From Virgisporangium ochraceum (GTDB lineage Bacteria > Actinomycetota > Actinomycetes > Mycobacteriales > Micromonosporaceae), in the NCBI RefSeq assembly GCF_016863655.1, contig NZ_BOPH01000073.1:1-64000 (forward strand): DNA of 64,000 bases. Direction: 5' to 3'. A program made the translations under genes and the position numbers. The notes under the pieces were generated by a model that ran no database searches, was not told where the DNA came from, and saw only the letters and a list, made by a program, of their open reading frames with translations. Shown here one piece after another: positions 7,214-21,306 of this stretch; within the stretch, counting starts at the first letter, position 1, and each line of letters opens with the position of its first letter.

Positions 7214-7762
7214 ATGTCCGTATCCCGAACGCTGCTCGGGTTGCTCGAACCCGGCGCCCAGCACGGCTACACGCTGCGCCAGCGCTACGACGTCTGGTTC
7301 GGCGCCGCCCGCCCGCTGAAGTCGGCGCAGGTCTACTCCACGCTGCAGCGCCTCCAGCGCGACGGCCTCGCCGACCTGGCCGGCGTCGCCGCCGGTGAGG
7401 GGCCCGACCGGCGGTTGTACGCGATCACCGGGGCCGGCGTGTACGAGCTCGACCGGTGGCTGCAGGAGCCCGAGGTGCCCGAGGTGTCGGCCACCCGCCG
7501 GGCGCTCTTCGCCAAGGTCGTGCTCGCCCTCCACAGCGGACGCCCGGCCCGCGCGCTGCTCGACGCCCAGCGCCAGGCCCACCACCGGCGGCTGCGCGAG
7601 ATGCGGGTGGCCCGCCAGCGCGGCGACCTGATGGCCCAGCTCGACGCCGACTTCGAGATGTACCACCTCGACGCCGATCTGAAGTGGATCGACGGCGCGG
7701 AGGCCCGGTTGGACCGGCTCGCCGCCCACATCAAGGAGACGGACCATGATCACAGCGCATGA
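7214..7762 (+). CDS. PadR-family transcriptional regulator
   Basis: 182 aa. The N-terminal winged helix (SRTLLGLLEPGAQHGYTLRQRY, SAQVYSTLQRLQRDGLADL, GPDRRLYAITGAG) is characteristic of PadR, and a C-terminal helical dimerisation region (about 90-180, long coiled segments around HHRRLREMRVARQRGDL) is of the Vir_act_alpha_C type. It is first gene of a padR-ABC-permease unit and overlaps the ATPase gene by 17 nt. The operator 11-49 nt upstream suggests it represses its own operon and is released by a drug or peptide exported by the transporter, as known for LmrR- and LadR-type PadR proteins. That is inference. Confidence 0.92.
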   Translation: MSVSRTLLGLLEPGAQHGYTLRQRYDVWFGAARPLKSAQVYSTLQRLQRDGLADLAGVAAGEGPDRRLYAITGAGVYELDRWLQEPEVPEVSATRRALFAKVVLALHSGRPARALLDAQRQAHHRRLREMRVARQRGDLMAQLDADFEMYHLDADLKWIDGAEARLDRLAAHIKETDHDHSA

Positions 7763-8396
7763 CCTGGTGGTCCGCTTCGGGCAGACGCTCGCGCTGGCCG
7801 GCACCAGCATCGGCGTCGCGCCCGGCGAGGTGGTCGCGGTGATGGGACCGTCGGGGTCAGGCAAGTCGACGCTGCTGCACGTGCTCGCCGGCATCCTCCG
7901 GCCCGACCAGGGCCGCATCCACCTCGGTCAGCAGCGCATCGACACGCTGCCCGACGGCGCGCGCAGCCGGCTGCGGCTGCGGTCGTTCGGGTTCGTGCTG
8001 CAGTTCGGCGACCTGGTGCCCGAGCTGTCGCTGCGGGAGAACGTCGAGCTGCCGTTGCGGCTGCTCAAGGTCCCGCGGGCCGAGGCGCGCGACCGGGCGC
8101 GGAGCCTGCTCGCCGAGCTGGAGATCGACGACGTGGCCGACCGCAGGCCCGGCCAGGTGTCCGGCGGCCAGGCGCAGCGCGCGGCGGTGGCCCGGTCGCT
8201 GGTCCACCAGCCGACGGTGATCTTCGCCGACGAGCCCACCGGCGCGCTCGACAGCGCCTCCGGCGAGACCGTGCTCGACTCGTTCACCGAGCTGGCCCGC
8301 CGCCGCTCCACCACCGTGCTGCTCGTGACCCACGAGGCGCGGGTCGCGTCGTACGCCGACCGCACGTTGTACCTGCGCGACGGGGTGCTCGTATGA
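7746..8396 (+). CDS. ABC transporter ATP-binding protein (MacB/LolD type)
   Basis: 216 aa. Walker A GPSGSGKST at about 34-42, Q-loop near LQFGDLVPE (about 85-93), signature VSGGQ (about 138-142), Walker B VIFADEP (about 158-164) and the D-loop GALDS are all intact. AAGGAGACGGACC before ATG 7746 decides the start, although it lies inside padR. The short ATPase paired with an FtsX-like permease matches the macrolide/bacitracin/lipoprotein (MacB, BceA, LolD) class. The stop overlaps the permease ATG (ATGA). Confidence 0.93.
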   Translation: MITAHDLVVRFGQTLALAGTSIGVAPGEVVAVMGPSGSGKSTLLHVLAGILRPDQGRIHLGQQRIDTLPDGARSRLRLRSFGFVLQFGDLVPELSLRENVELPLRLLKVPRAEARDRARSLLAELEIDDVADRRPGQVSGGQAQRAAVARSLVHQPTVIFADEPTGALDSASGETVLDSFTELARRRSTTVLLVTHEARVASYADRTLYLRDGVLV

Positions 8397-10711
8397 GGCT
8401 GGTGCTGCTCGGGCTGCGGATGTCGGTCGGGTCCGGGCGGGGCGGGCTGCTGCGCGCCGGTCTCATGTCCTCGGGTGCCGCGCTCGGGGTGCTGCTCGTG
8501 CTCGCCTGCCTCGCCGCGGTGTCGGTCACCCGGGCGCAGGACGAGCGGGCCCGCGACCGCTCACCCGTCTACGCCGCCGACGACTCCGGGTACAGCACGG
8601 ACACCGACGGCGGGTCCCGGTACACCGACCGGCCCGTGACCGCCGGCGCCACCCGGCTGATCGAGATCGACGACGCCATCGGTCACCTGCCGCTGCGCCG
8701 CATCGCGATCGGCGGCGCCACCCCGGCCACCGAGCTGCCGCCCGGGCTGGCCCGGTTCCCGGCACCGGGCGAGATCGTCGTCTCGCCCGCGCTCGCCGAG
8801 CTGATCCGCACCGACGCGCGGGCGCGCGAACGGTTCCCGCAGCCCATCGTCGGCACCATCGGCCGGGCCGGGCTGATCGCGCCGAACGAGCTCCGCGCGT
8901 ACGTCGGCGTCGCCGCCGACAACCCCGGGCTCGACGAGCAGCGTGCGCTGGAGGGGTTCGGCGGCGCGCTGCGGTACGGCCGCGGCGACGAGATGACCGA
9001 CCCCGACGTCTTCACCCCGGGGCGGTACGCGGCCGGCGCGTTCACGCTGTTCGTGCTGGTGCCTTTTGGCGTGTTCCTCGCGACCTGCGCCCGGCTGTCG
9101 GCGACCACGCGCGACCGGCGGATCGCCAGCCTGCGCCTGCTGGGCGTGTCGACCCGGCAGGCGGCGGTGGTCAACGTGGTCGAGACGGGGGTGGTCGCCG
9201 GCGCCGGCGCGCTGCTCGGCGCGGTGCTGTTCAGCGTGCTGGCGCCGCTGAGCACGGGCTGGCCGATCGGGCGGCTGCAGTGGTTCGCGTCCGACGCGTC
9301 GGTGGCGCCGGGCGGGATGGCCCTCGTCGTCGGCGTGACCGTCGCGTTCGCGGTCGCCGTGGGGGTGCTCGCGGGCCGGTCGGCCCGGCTCGACCCGCTC
9401 GGGGTCCGGCGTGGGGCGCCGGCGTCGCGGCCGTCGCCGTGGCGGCTGCTGCCGCTGGTCGGCGGACTGGCCGGGGCCACCGCGGCCGGCCGCGGCGGTG
9501 CGTTGCCGACCGACGCGCGGGGCTGGCTGATGCTCGGCTCGGTGCTGGTCACCGGGCTCGGCCTGGCGCTGGCCCTGCCGGTGCTCAGCTACGCGGTCGC
9601 CGGGCTCGTCCAGCGGCTGCCGGTCACGCCGGTCTGGCTCGGCCTGGCCGCCGCCCGCGTGCGGCACAGCCCCGGCGTGGCGCCCCGGCTGGTCGCCTCC
9701 CTGACGGTGGCGATCTACGTGGCGGGCCTCGGTTCGCTCGGCATCGCGCTCGTCGCGTCCGACCAGGACCTGCTCGGCCGCGCGGAACAGACCTCCGACG
9801 TGCTGCTCCAGGTGCCCAACCCCACCCCGACGCTGATGGCCGACCTGCGCGCCACGCCGGGCACGACGATCGTCGCGCTGCCGCCGGTGCCGTTGACGGT
9901 CGGTGGCGCCGAGGCCAACGGCGTGCTGGGCGACTGCGCCGAGCTGCTGGCCATGTACCGCCTCGCCGCCGGTCAGTCCTGTGTGGACGGTCAGGTCTAC
10001 TGGATGGAGTTCAGCTACGGCCCGGGCGGCCGCGAGCCGGACCGCGCCGGTGACCTCCGGCTCGCCGACGGCACGCTCCTGCCGACGCCCGCGGCCACGC
10101 TCACCGCCACGCCCCGCTTCAACGTCGGCATCAGCGCGCCGGTGTTCGTCACCCGTCAGGTCCCGGCGGTGGCCGGGTTCGAACCGGAGACGCTGTCGTT
10201 CGACGTCGTCGCCGCCGACCGCGCGGCCGTCGAGCGGGCCGCCCGGGTCGTCTCCGCGCGGGCGCCGGCCACGTACCTGGGTGGCGACCTCGGCGGGTAC
10301 CGGGGCGTCGACACGAACTTCATGGTGCTGTTCCTCGTGTGCGGGCTGATCGTGACGTTCGTGCTCGGCGTCGGGTCGTTCGCCGCCGCCGCGGTCGACC
10401 GCACCATCGAGCGCCGCCGCGACAACGCGACCCTGATCGTGGTCGGCACCCGGCCGGCGGTCGTGGCCGCCGGCGAGGCCGGCTCCGGCGCGCTGCCGTT
10501 GGCGCTCGGGCTCGTCACCGCGTCGGCGGCGACGCTCGTGATCGCGTTCGGGTTCGCGGCGCTGCTGAAGGTGGACGCGGGGTTCGTGGTCGACCGGGTC
10601 GCCCCGGTGCTCTGGCTCGCCGGTGCCGCCCTGCTCACCGGGCTCGTGCTGACCACGGTCCCCGCGTACGTCACCCAGCGGGTCACGGCCGAAAGCCTCA
10701 GACGGCCCTGA
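8393..10711 (+). CDS. FtsX-like ABC transporter permease
   Basis: 772 aa. A first transmembrane helix (about 23-44) is followed by a roughly 170-residue extracytoplasmic domain. A helix cluster (about 213-235, 258-285, 305-330, then about 380-405 and 430-455) leads to a second outer domain and three C-terminal helices (about 640-665, 695-720, 745-765). This duplicated FtsX arrangement is seen in DUF214/MacB-like permeases that do not transport through the membrane but move or sense envelope substrates. It ends tail-to-tail with the next gene, overlapping by 14 nt. The substrate is unknown; PadR control suggests an antimicrobial or cell-wall-active compound. Confidence 0.9.
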   Translation: MRLVLLGLRMSVGSGRGGLLRAGLMSSGAALGVLLVLACLAAVSVTRAQDERARDRSPVYAADDSGYSTDTDGGSRYTDRPVTAGATRLIEIDDAIGHLPLRRIAIGGATPATELPPGLARFPAPGEIVVSPALAELIRTDARARERFPQPIVGTIGRAGLIAPNELRAYVGVAADNPGLDEQRALEGFGGALRYGRGDEMTDPDVFTPGRYAAGAFTLFVLVPFGVFLATCARLSATTRDRRIASLRLLGVSTRQAAVVNVVETGVVAGAGALLGAVLFSVLAPLSTGWPIGRLQWFASDASVAPGGMALVVGVTVAFAVAVGVLAGRSARLDPLGVRRGAPASRPSPWRLLPLVGGLAGATAAGRGGALPTDARGWLMLGSVLVTGLGLALALPVLSYAVAGLVQRLPVTPVWLGLAAARVRHSPGVAPRLVASLTVAIYVAGLGSLGIALVASDQDLLGRAEQTSDVLLQVPNPTPTLMADLRATPGTTIVALPPVPLTVGGAEANGVLGDCAELLAMYRLAAGQSCVDGQVYWMEFSYGPGGREPDRAGDLRLADGTLLPTPAATLTATPRFNVGISAPVFVTRQVPAVAGFEPETLSFDVVAADRAAVERAARVVSARAPATYLGGDLGGYRGVDTNFMVLFLVCGLIVTFVLGVGSFAAAAVDRTIERRRDNATLIVVGTRPAVVAAGEAGSGALPLALGLVTASAATLVIAFGFAALLKVDAGFVVDRVAPVLWLAGAALLTGLVLTTVPAYVTQRVTAESLRRP

Positions 10712-11582
10712 CGACGACGTCGCCCGCGAGCCGACCGGTCTCCGGCTCGCGGGTCACCGCGCCGGCGGTGAGCAGCGAGGTGATCGCGGCGTTGGTGTCG
10801 CCGCTGCGGTACACGGTGTCGGTGAGCGTGAACCGGCGCAGTTCGGTGACCGTGCGGCCACCGGTACCGGCGAGGTGCGCGAGCAGTTCCCGGCGCAGGG
10901 GGCCGGGATGCGGCTTGAGGGAGATGTCGAGCAGGTGGCCGTCGGGGTCGCCGGGGTCGCGGTACCGGACGCCGGCGTACTCGTCCACCGCCCACATGGC
11001 GTTCTTGAACGCCTCGAGGCTGCGATCCTGGGAGGAGGCGAACGCGACGAGGACGGCGGCTTCGCCGCCTGCCGGCTCGGTGTCCGTGTCGACCAGTTCG
11101 ACGCCGGACGTGAGCGTGAACCCCGCCGCCCTCAGGTGGTCGCGCACGTCGCGCCACGTCCCGGGCGTGGTGACCAGCATCAGCTCGGCCGGCTTACCCG
11201 CCGTGACAGCGGCGAGCGCGTCGTCCGACGGGCCGTCGGGGAGGTCGAGGAACGCGAGCAGCGGCGCCTTCGCCGACCCGGCCGCTTTCAACGCGACCGG
11301 CAGGCGCTCGACCGGCGGGCCACCCACCGGGAACACGCCCAGGTCGGCCGGCGCGGCGGCCAGTCCCGTCAGCCCTTCGGGGGTGACCACGACGAACCCC
11401 AACCGGCGCCCCCGCATCCGGTCGGCGAACTCGGCGAAGACCCGCAGCGCCGCCTCGGGCAGCGCCGGCGCCGAGGAGGTCGACGCGTACGCGAACGTCG
11501 CGCGGCGGGCGTGCAGTGCGGTCGGCGTCCACACGTCGAGGTAGCGCACGAGCAGTTCCTGCACGACCCCGGTGACCGACAT
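10698..11582 (-). CDS. Conserved hypothetical protein, possibly distantly TcmP-like
   Basis: 294 aa from the ATG at 11582. No signal peptide or membrane helix. The C-terminal about 100 residues (AMWAVDEYAGVRYRDP, then LLAHLAGTGGRTVTELRRFTLTDT and a winged-helix-like end) remind me of the C-terminal part of three-Cys-motif partner (TcmP) proteins. The middle (PLLAFLDLPDGPSDDAL, AELMLVTTPG) resembles a Rossmann-like fold without a recognisable SAM motif. I cannot assign a function. It follows another unknown gene by 15 nt and probably shares its transcript. Its 3' end overlaps the convergent permease gene. Confidence 0.7.
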   Translation of the reverse strand: MSVTGVVQELLVRYLDVWTPTALHARRATFAYASTSSAPALPEAALRVFAEFADRMRGRRLGFVVVTPEGLTGLAAAPADLGVFPVGGPPVERLPVALKAAGSAKAPLLAFLDLPDGPSDDALAAVTAGKPAELMLVTTPGTWRDVRDHLRAAGFTLTSGVELVDTDTEPAGGEAAVLVAFASSQDRSLEAFKNAMWAVDEYAGVRYRDPGDPDGHLLDISLKPHPGPLRRELLAHLAGTGGRTVTELRRFTLTDTVYRSGDTNAAITSLLTAGAVTREPETGRLAGDVVVRAV

Positions 11583-11597
11583 AGTGACCGTTCTACC

Positions 11598-11963
11598 TCA
11601 CAGGGTGGGGCGCTGGTCCACCCCCAGGCACGCCACGAGCCGGTCGGCGTCGGCCGTGAAGAAGAGCTGGAAGTGCACGGGCGGGTTCTCCACGGTCACC
11701 GAGCCGATCACGACCTCGCCCGGAGCGTGCGCCCGCAGCGCCTCCACCGCCTCCGGGAACCCGACGGTCGGTGTGCCGACCCGTTCCATCGCCCGCATGC
11801 GCCGCGCGTACGAGTTCGCCAGTTGCTCCGCGGCCATCTTCTCCGCGTACACCACGTACTCCGCGTTGCCGTTCAGTGCGTGACGGCACGCGGTCTCCGC
11901 CGGCCCAGGGCCCCCCAGCAACGAGATGAGATCATCCCGCCGCATGTCGATATTGCCGGTCAT
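11598..11963 (-). CDS. Hypothetical protein
   Basis: 121 aa, soluble, mixed alpha/beta. The ATG at 11963 is preceded at 8 nt by TAGCCT on the minus strand, compatible with a leaderless promoter; an in-frame ATG at 11945 is an alternative. LLGGPGPAETACRHALNGNAEYVVYAEKMAAEQL suggests a helical N-terminal half. The C-terminal half (GEVVIGSVTVENPPVHFQLFFTADADRLVACLGV) looks like a beta-sheet. I do not recognise the family. It is the first gene of a two-gene unit with the 294-aa protein. Confidence 0.6.
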   Translation of the reverse strand: MTGNIDMRRDDLISLLGGPGPAETACRHALNGNAEYVVYAEKMAAEQLANSYARRMRAMERVGTPTVGFPEAVEALRAHAPGEVVIGSVTVENPPVHFQLFFTADADRLVACLGVDQRPTL

Positions 11964-12018
11964 AGATCGGCAGGCTACCTACGATGTGCGCGGGTCGACA
12001 GCCGGCCCGCAAAATCGA

Positions 12019-12819
12019 TCATGCATCTGCACGTGCGAGATCAATGACAAGTCCAGGGTCCTCACCGACCGCTCGTATGGGGGTCACGCTCGCGTAACCA
12101 TCGGCCAGAAGCGCGAGGTCCGTACCCGGTTCGGAGCGCCCACCGCTCTCTTCCACCGACGTCCGCACGAACCCCTCACCCGACTCCGCGATCGCAACTT
12201 GCACCTGTCCGAAAGACGCCAGTGACCCTTGCCGCACCCCCGCAAGCTTCCCGGGTTCGACGTCGGGCACGTTCAGATTGAACACGGTGCCGGCCGGTGA
12301 TTCTGCAAGTTGCGGAAGAAGCGTCACCGCGAGGTCGGCCGCGGTCGACCAGTTTCGCGCCTCGTCGTCCATCGCGTCCAGCGCGGCGATCGCCGCGCCG
12401 CCGCTGCTCGCGCTTGTCATCGCCGGGGTGAGCACGTCGAGCGAGACCGCCAGGCCCGACCGGCCGCTCGCGGCGGCCGTGAGCACCGCGCCGACCGTTC
12501 CCGAGTGCAGAACCGCGTGACCGGCGTTGGCACCCCGGTTGATGCCCGACAGCACGAGATCCGGCGGATCGCCGAACGCACCGAGGTTCGCCAGCACCAC
12601 GATGTACGCCGGTGACGCCGCCACGCCGAACCCGAGGTCGTGTTTCTCGACGACGACCCGGCCGTCCTCGGCCACGGCGGTCAGGGCGGCGCTGCTGCCG
12701 CTCGCCTCCACCCGGGGTGCCGCGACGACGACGTCGTACCCGGCCGCCGCGACCGCGCGGGCCAGGTGCCGGATGCCGGGCGCCCGCACACCGTCGTCGT
12801 TGGTGATGAGAACGCGCAT
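12019..12819 (-). CDS. surE: 5'/3'-nucleotidase SurE
   Basis: 266 aa. The N-terminal MRVLITNDDGVRAPG carries the metal-binding Asp pair (Asp8, Asp9), GSSAAL (about 41-46) holds the phosphate-binding Ser region, and SGINRGANAG (about 91-100) gives the metal-ligand Asn. HSGTVGAVLTAA matches the YSGTVGAA segment of the family. SurE hydrolyses nucleoside 5'- and 3'-monophosphates in the cytoplasm and is linked to stationary-phase survival. It lies 7 nt after a PfkB-family kinase gene on the same strand, suggesting co-transcription. The enzyme appears complete. Confidence 0.92.
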   Translation of the reverse strand: MRVLITNDDGVRAPGIRHLARAVAAAGYDVVVAAPRVEASGSSAALTAVAEDGRVVVEKHDLGFGVAASPAYIVVLANLGAFGDPPDLVLSGINRGANAGHAVLHSGTVGAVLTAAASGRSGLAVSLDVLTPAMTSASSGGAAIAALDAMDDEARNWSTAADLAVTLLPQLAESPAGTVFNLNVPDVEPGKLAGVRQGSLASFGQVQVAIAESGEGFVRTSVEESGGRSEPGTDLALLADGYASVTPIRAVGEDPGLVIDLARADA

Positions 12820-12826
12820 GGCGGTC

Positions 12827-13756
12827 CTATACCCCGTCGAGGCGGTCCAACCGCACGTGGCCGATCAGTTCCGCGATCGCCTCCGCCCGACCCGTGCCCA
12901 GCCCGTGACGCGTGACGTTCAACGCGCCCGCCGCGGCGCCGGTGCGTACCGCGTCGACCAGGTCGCCGTCCTTCGCGAGCACCGACGCCACCCCGGCGGT
13001 CATCGAGTCACCGGCGCCGCGGGTCTCGGCCGCCTCCAGCTTCGGCAGTCCGATCTCGTAGACGTCGCCGTCGAGGAGCGCCAGCGCGGGGTCCGCGGCG
13101 CGGCTGATCACCACGTTCTCCGCACCCGCGTCGCGCAGGGAGTGCAGCGCGCGCACCATCTCCTCGCGGCTCTCGCCCTTGGCGTGGCCGTCCTCCAGCG
13201 CCTCCTCGTGGCTCACCTTCAGGAAGAACAGCCCGCCCTCGAGCGCGGCCCGCACCTGCTCACCGGAGAGATCAGCGACCACCCGGCCGCCGTTCGCGCG
13301 GATGTCGGCGGAGAGCCTGCGGTACAGGTCCGCCGGGACCGTCGTCTGGTCGGGCGTTCCGCTGAGGACGGTGACGCGGGCGCGCAGCCCCTCCGCGAGC
13401 GCGAGCCCGTACAGCTCGTCGACCTCGTGCCGGGTCAGCGGGTGACCGTGACCGGCGGCGACCTCCTCCCGCTGGCCCTCGCGCCGGTCGTGCACGTACC
13501 ACCCGCTCGTGCTCTCGCGTTTCACCAGGCGCAGCGTGAGGTCCTCGCCGGCGAGCGCCGGTTCCAGTACGGTGCCGACCTCTCCGCCGAGCGCCGCGCA
13601 CAGCGTCACCGGCACCTCCAGCAGTCTCAACATGCGGGCCTGCCAGATTCCCTGACCTCCCGGGTGCACGTGCAACTCGTCGGTCTCGCTGAACCGTTCG
13701 ATCGTCACGGTCAACTGCGGAGCGGGCGCGAACACCATCGCGGAAGGGGTTGACAT
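12827..13756 (-). CDS. PfkB-family carbohydrate kinase (1-phosphofructokinase-like)
   Basis: 309 aa. The sugar-binding GGQG segment (about 33-36, with QAR) corresponds to the GGKGxNxAR motif. ETRGAGDSMTAG (about 244-255) holds the catalytic Asp250 and the anion hole. The lack of a lid-specific pattern and the presence of VTLCAALGGEVG put it in the phosphofructokinase/tagatose-6-phosphate kinase branch. The substituted motif (GIWQAR rather than GVNVAR) suggests a divergent substrate. It is divergent from the glgE operon and upstream of surE. Either a leaderless start (TAGACC) or the TGAGGA just before the ATG may be used. Confidence 0.87.
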   Translation of the reverse strand: MSTPSAMVFAPAPQLTVTIERFSETDELHVHPGGQGIWQARMLRLLEVPVTLCAALGGEVGTVLEPALAGEDLTLRLVKRESTSGWYVHDRREGQREEVAAGHGHPLTRHEVDELYGLALAEGLRARVTVLSGTPDQTTVPADLYRRLSADIRANGGRVVADLSGEQVRAALEGGLFFLKVSHEEALEDGHAKGESREEMVRALHSLRDAGAENVVISRAADPALALLDGDVYEIGLPKLEAAETRGAGDSMTAGVASVLAKDGDLVDAVRTGAAAGALNVTRHGLGTGRAEAIAELIGHVRLDRLDGV

Positions 13757-13868
13757 TCCTCAGGTCTACCCGGCGGAGGTGGTCGCAAGCCGTGGTTAAC
13801 GCGAACACTCGTGCAAGTTTGCTTCGTCACCGTGTACATCCGGGCCGCTGCCGTTAACGTGATTGGGG

Positions 13869-15836
<1,968 letters not shown>

Positions 15837-15865
15837 CCCATCGATCAAGACGGCAGTTTAGAGCC

Positions 15866-17704
15866 ATGAGCACCGGGCAAGCGCAAAGCGTGCACAACCC
15901 GAACGAGCCTCACGACCCGAACGTCGCCACCGCCCGGTCGGTCGAAACGGCCTCCCGGAACGCGGCGTCGTCGGCCGAGGGCAGCCACGTGGGCGCCGAC
16001 GGCACCGTCGAGCACCCGAGCGCCGACGACTACGGGCACGCCCGTACGTTGCCGGCCGACGCCACCTGGTTCCAGCGCGCGGTGTTCTACGAGGTGCTGG
16101 TGCGGGCGTTCCACGACTCGAACGCCGACGGGTCGGGCGATCTGCAGGGCCTCATCGCGAAGCTCGACTACCTGCAGTGGCTGGGCGTCGACTGCCTCTG
16201 GCTGCCGCCGTTCTACGACTCACCGTTGCGTGACGGCGGCTACGACATCCGCGACTACTACAAGGTGCTGCCCGAGTTCGGCACGGTCGAGGACTTCGTG
16301 CAACTGCTCGACGCCGCCCACAAGCGCGGCATCCGGGTCATCACCGACCTCGTGGTGAACCACACGTCCGACAGCCACCCGTGGTTCCAGGAGTCACGCA
16401 GCGACCCCGACGGCCCGTACGGCGACTACTATATGTGGAGCGACACCGACGAGAAGTACCAGGACGCCCGCATCATCTTCATCGACACCGAAGAGTCGAA
16501 CTGGACGTACGACCCGGTGCGCCGCCAGTTCTTCTGGCACCGCTTCTTCTCCCACCAGCCGGACCTGAACTACGACAACCCCAAGGTCCAGCAGGAGATG
16601 ATCGACGTCATGAGGTTCTGGCTGGACCTCGGCATCGACGGGTTCCGGCTCGACGCCGTGCCCTACCTGTTCGCCCGGGAGGGCACGAACTGCGAGAACC
16701 TGCCGGAGACGCACGCGTTCCTCAAGCAGGCCCGCAAGATCATCGACGACGAGTTCCCGGGACGCGTACTGCTCGCCGAGGCCAACCAGTGGCCGGCCGA
16801 CGTGGTCGAGTACTTCGGCGACTCCGACGTCGGCGACGAGTGCCACATGGCCTTCCACTTTCCGCTGATGCCGCGCATCTTCATGGCAGTGCGGCGCGAG
16901 TCGCGGTTCCCCATCTCCGAGATCCTGGCCAACACGCCGGAGATCCCGAAGAACTGCCAGTGGGGCATCTTCCTGCGCAACCACGACGAGTTGACGCTCG
17001 AGATGGTCACCGACGAAGAGCGCGACTACATGTACGCGGAGTACGCCAAGGACCCGCGGATGCGGGCCAACGTCGGCATCCGGCGCCGCCTCGCGCCGCT
17101 GCTGGAGAACGACCGCAACCAGATCGAGCTGTTCACCGCGCTACTCCTGTCGCTGCCCGGTTCACCGGTGCTGTACTACGGCGACGAGATCGCGATGGGC
17201 GACAACATCTGGCTCGGTGACCGCGACGGTGTGCGCACCCCGATGCAGTGGAGCCCCGACCGCAATGCCGGGTTCTCCCGCGCCAACCCGGGCCGGCTGT
17301 TCCTGCCGCCGATCCAGGACCACGTTTACGGGTACCAGTCGATCAACGTCGAGGCCCAGCGGGAAAGCTCGATGTCGATCCTCAACTGGACCCGGATGAT
17401 GCTGGCCATCCGGCGCCGGCACACCGCGTTCGCCGTGGGCGAGTTCCGCGAGCTCGGTGGGTCCAACCCCTCGGTGCTGGCGTTCGCGCGGGTGCACGAC
17501 GACGACGTCGTGCTGTGTGTCAACAACCTGTCCCGGTTCCCGCAGCCGATCGAGTTGAACCTCCACAATTGGAACGGCTACACCCCCATCGAGCTGTCCG
17601 GCCGGGTGCCCTTCCCGGCCATCGGCGAACTGCCGTACCTGCTCACGATCCCGGGGCACGGGTTCTACTGGTTCCAGCTCTGTCCACCGGAGAACAACGA
17701 CTGA
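15866..17704 (+). CDS. treS: Trehalose synthase / maltose alpha-D-glucosyltransferase
   Basis: 612 aa from the ATG at 15866. It interconverts trehalose and maltose in the cytoplasm (GH13_16). [14 protein letters not shown] holds the nucleophile Asp263, [10 protein letters not shown] the acid Glu305, and [13 protein letters not shown] the transition-state Asp. [19 protein letters not shown] at about 68 opens the catalytic barrel. An extended, low-complexity N-terminal tail of about 60 residues is present, as in some actinomycete TreS proteins. The mak gene follows after 54 nt. There is no fused maltokinase, so Mak is separate but probably forms the known TreS:Mak complex. Confidence 0.97.
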   Translation: MSTGQAQSVHNPNEPHDPNVATARSVETASRNAASSAEGSHVGADGTVEHPSADDYGHARTLPADATWFQRAVFYEVLVRAFHDSNADGSGDLQGLIAKLDYLQWLGVDCLWLPPFYDSPLRDGGYDIRDYYKVLPEFGTVEDFVQLLDAAHKRGIRVITDLVVNHTSDSHPWFQESRSDPDGPYGDYYMWSDTDEKYQDARIIFIDTEESNWTYDPVRRQFFWHRFFSHQPDLNYDNPKVQQEMIDVMRFWLDLGIDGFRLDAVPYLFAREGTNCENLPETHAFLKQARKIIDDEFPGRVLLAEANQWPADVVEYFGDSDVGDECHMAFHFPLMPRIFMAVRRESRFPISEILANTPEIPKNCQWGIFLRNHDELTLEMVTDEERDYMYAEYAKDPRMRANVGIRRRLAPLLENDRNQIELFTALLLSLPGSPVLYYGDEIAMGDNIWLGDRDGVRTPMQWSPDRNAGFSRANPGRLFLPPIQDHVYGYQSINVEAQRESSMSILNWTRMMLAIRRRHTAFAVGEFRELGGSNPSVLAFARVHDDDVVLCVNNLSRFPQPIELNLHNWNGYTPIELSGRVPFPAIGELPYLLTIPGHGFYWFQLCPPENND

Positions 17705-17758
17705 CCCGCCCCACCTGACCACCCGGCCGACCCCCAAGCCCCCAGCGAGGAAACGGCG

Positions 17759-19090
17759 ATGCTTCCATTCGCAGACTGGCTTCCCCGGCAGCGCTGGTAC
17801 GCGGGCCGCCACCGTCGGATCCAGGCCGTACGGCCGGAAGCCGTCACCGCGCTGCCCGGCATGGACCACATGCTGCTGCTCGTGTCCTACGAAGACGGCG
17901 GTAGCGACCGCTACCAGGTCTTCGTCCGGTGGGGCGACCCGCAGCCACCGGCCGCCGAGCGGGCCACCGGCGCCCGCATCGGCGAGGCCGAGACCGACGG
18001 CAGTACGCGGGTGGGGTTCGACGCGCTCTACGACGAGAGCGCGGCCCGGGAGATCCTCGCGCTGATCGCCGACGACAAGACGTTCGGCACGGTGCGGTTC
18101 GCGGCCGAGCCCGGCGTGACGTTGCCGGTCGACGCGCCGGCCCGGGTCGGCAACGTCGAGCAGAGCAACACCAGCGTGGTGTTCGACCACGCGGCGGTCA
18201 TGAAGCTGTTCCGCCGCGTGCCGCCGGGGCTCAACCCCGACCTGGAGCTCAACCGGGTGCTGGCCCGGGCCGGGAGCCGGCACGTCGCCCGGCTCATGGG
18301 CGCGATCGAGAGCACCGACCCGAACGGGCAGCCGCTGACGCTCGGCATGGTGAGCGAGTACGCCCAGAACTCGGCCGAGGGCTGGGCGATGGCGGCCACC
18401 AGCGCCCGCGACCTGCTCAACGATCCCGACACGCACGCCGACCAGGTCGGCGGCGACCTCGCCGGCGAGTCGTTCCGGCTCGGCGAGGCGGTGGCGAGCG
18501 TCCACCGGACGCTCGCCGACGAGTTGGGCGTCACCACCGGCCGCATCGCGGTCGACGTGATGTGCGACCGCCTCGACGAGGCCGCGGGCACCGTCCCCGA
18601 GCTGGCTCCGTACAAGGAGCGGGCCGAGACGGCACTGCGCGCGGCCGGCGAGGTCGAGATCGACCTGCAGCGGGTGCACGGTGACCTGCACCTCGGCCAG
18701 GTCCTCCGCACGCCGCCCGGCTGGCTGGTGATCGACTTCGAGGGCGAGCCGGGGCAGCCGGTCGAGGAGCGGAGACGGCCCGACTCGCCGCTGCGCGACG
18801 TGGCGGGCATGCTGCGCTCGTTCGAGTACGCCGCCTACCAGGTGCTGGTGGGCCGCGACGACGGCGACGACGCGAAGCTCAACGAGCGGGCCCGCGAGTG
18901 GATCGACCGCAACCAGATCGCGTTCTGCGAGGGGTACGCCGAGGTCGCGGGCTACGACCCGCGTGACCGTGGGATGGCCCTGCGGGCCTACGAACTCGAC
19001 AAGGCGCTGTACGAGGTGGCCTACGAGGCGAAGTACCGACCGGCGTGGATGCGCATCCCCCTCAAGTCGGTCGATCGCCTGCTCCGCTAG
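17759..19090 (+). CDS. mak: Maltokinase
   Basis: 443 aa. It phosphorylates maltose with ATP to alpha-maltose-1-phosphate for GlgE. The N-terminal [18 protein letters not shown] is typical of actinobacterial maltokinase (Pep2). The kinase part is of the aminoglycoside phosphotransferase fold: [11 protein letters not shown] (about 306-316) is the catalytic loop and [11 protein letters not shown] the metal-binding DFE segment. GCGAGGAAACGGCG precedes the ATG. It sits between treS and glgB. Nothing suggests loss of activity. Confidence 0.96.
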   Translation: MLPFADWLPRQRWYAGRHRRIQAVRPEAVTALPGMDHMLLLVSYEDGGSDRYQVFVRWGDPQPPAAERATGARIGEAETDGSTRVGFDALYDESAAREILALIADDKTFGTVRFAAEPGVTLPVDAPARVGNVEQSNTSVVFDHAAVMKLFRRVPPGLNPDLELNRVLARAGSRHVARLMGAIESTDPNGQPLTLGMVSEYAQNSAEGWAMAATSARDLLNDPDTHADQVGGDLAGESFRLGEAVASVHRTLADELGVTTGRIAVDVMCDRLDEAAGTVPELAPYKERAETALRAAGEVEIDLQRVHGDLHLGQVLRTPPGWLVIDFEGEPGQPVEERRRPDSPLRDVAGMLRSFEYAAYQVLVGRDDGDDAKLNERAREWIDRNQIAFCEGYAEVAGYDPRDRGMALRAYELDKALYEVAYEAKYRPAWMRIPLKSVDRLLR

Positions 19091-19113
19091 CGTTGCCCTC
19101 GGAAGGGACTGAC

Positions 19114-21216
<2,103 letters not shown>

Positions 21217-21258
21217 GGCGTCCGTCACCGGCGTAGACCCGTTTCGGGACCGGTGCCA

Positions 21259-21289
21259 ACCGGGTCCATCCCTTGGGGGTGGGCCCGGT
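21259..21289 (+). terminator. Terminator of the glgE-treS-mak-glgB operon
   Basis: Arms of 14 nt (21259-21272 and 21276-21289) pair completely if two G-U pairs are allowed, around a 3-nt loop. It starts 42 nt after the glgB stop and ends 17 nt before the CAP-protein start. Confidence 0.65.
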
Positions 21290-21306
21290 GCGCCGATCCA
21301 GGTGGC

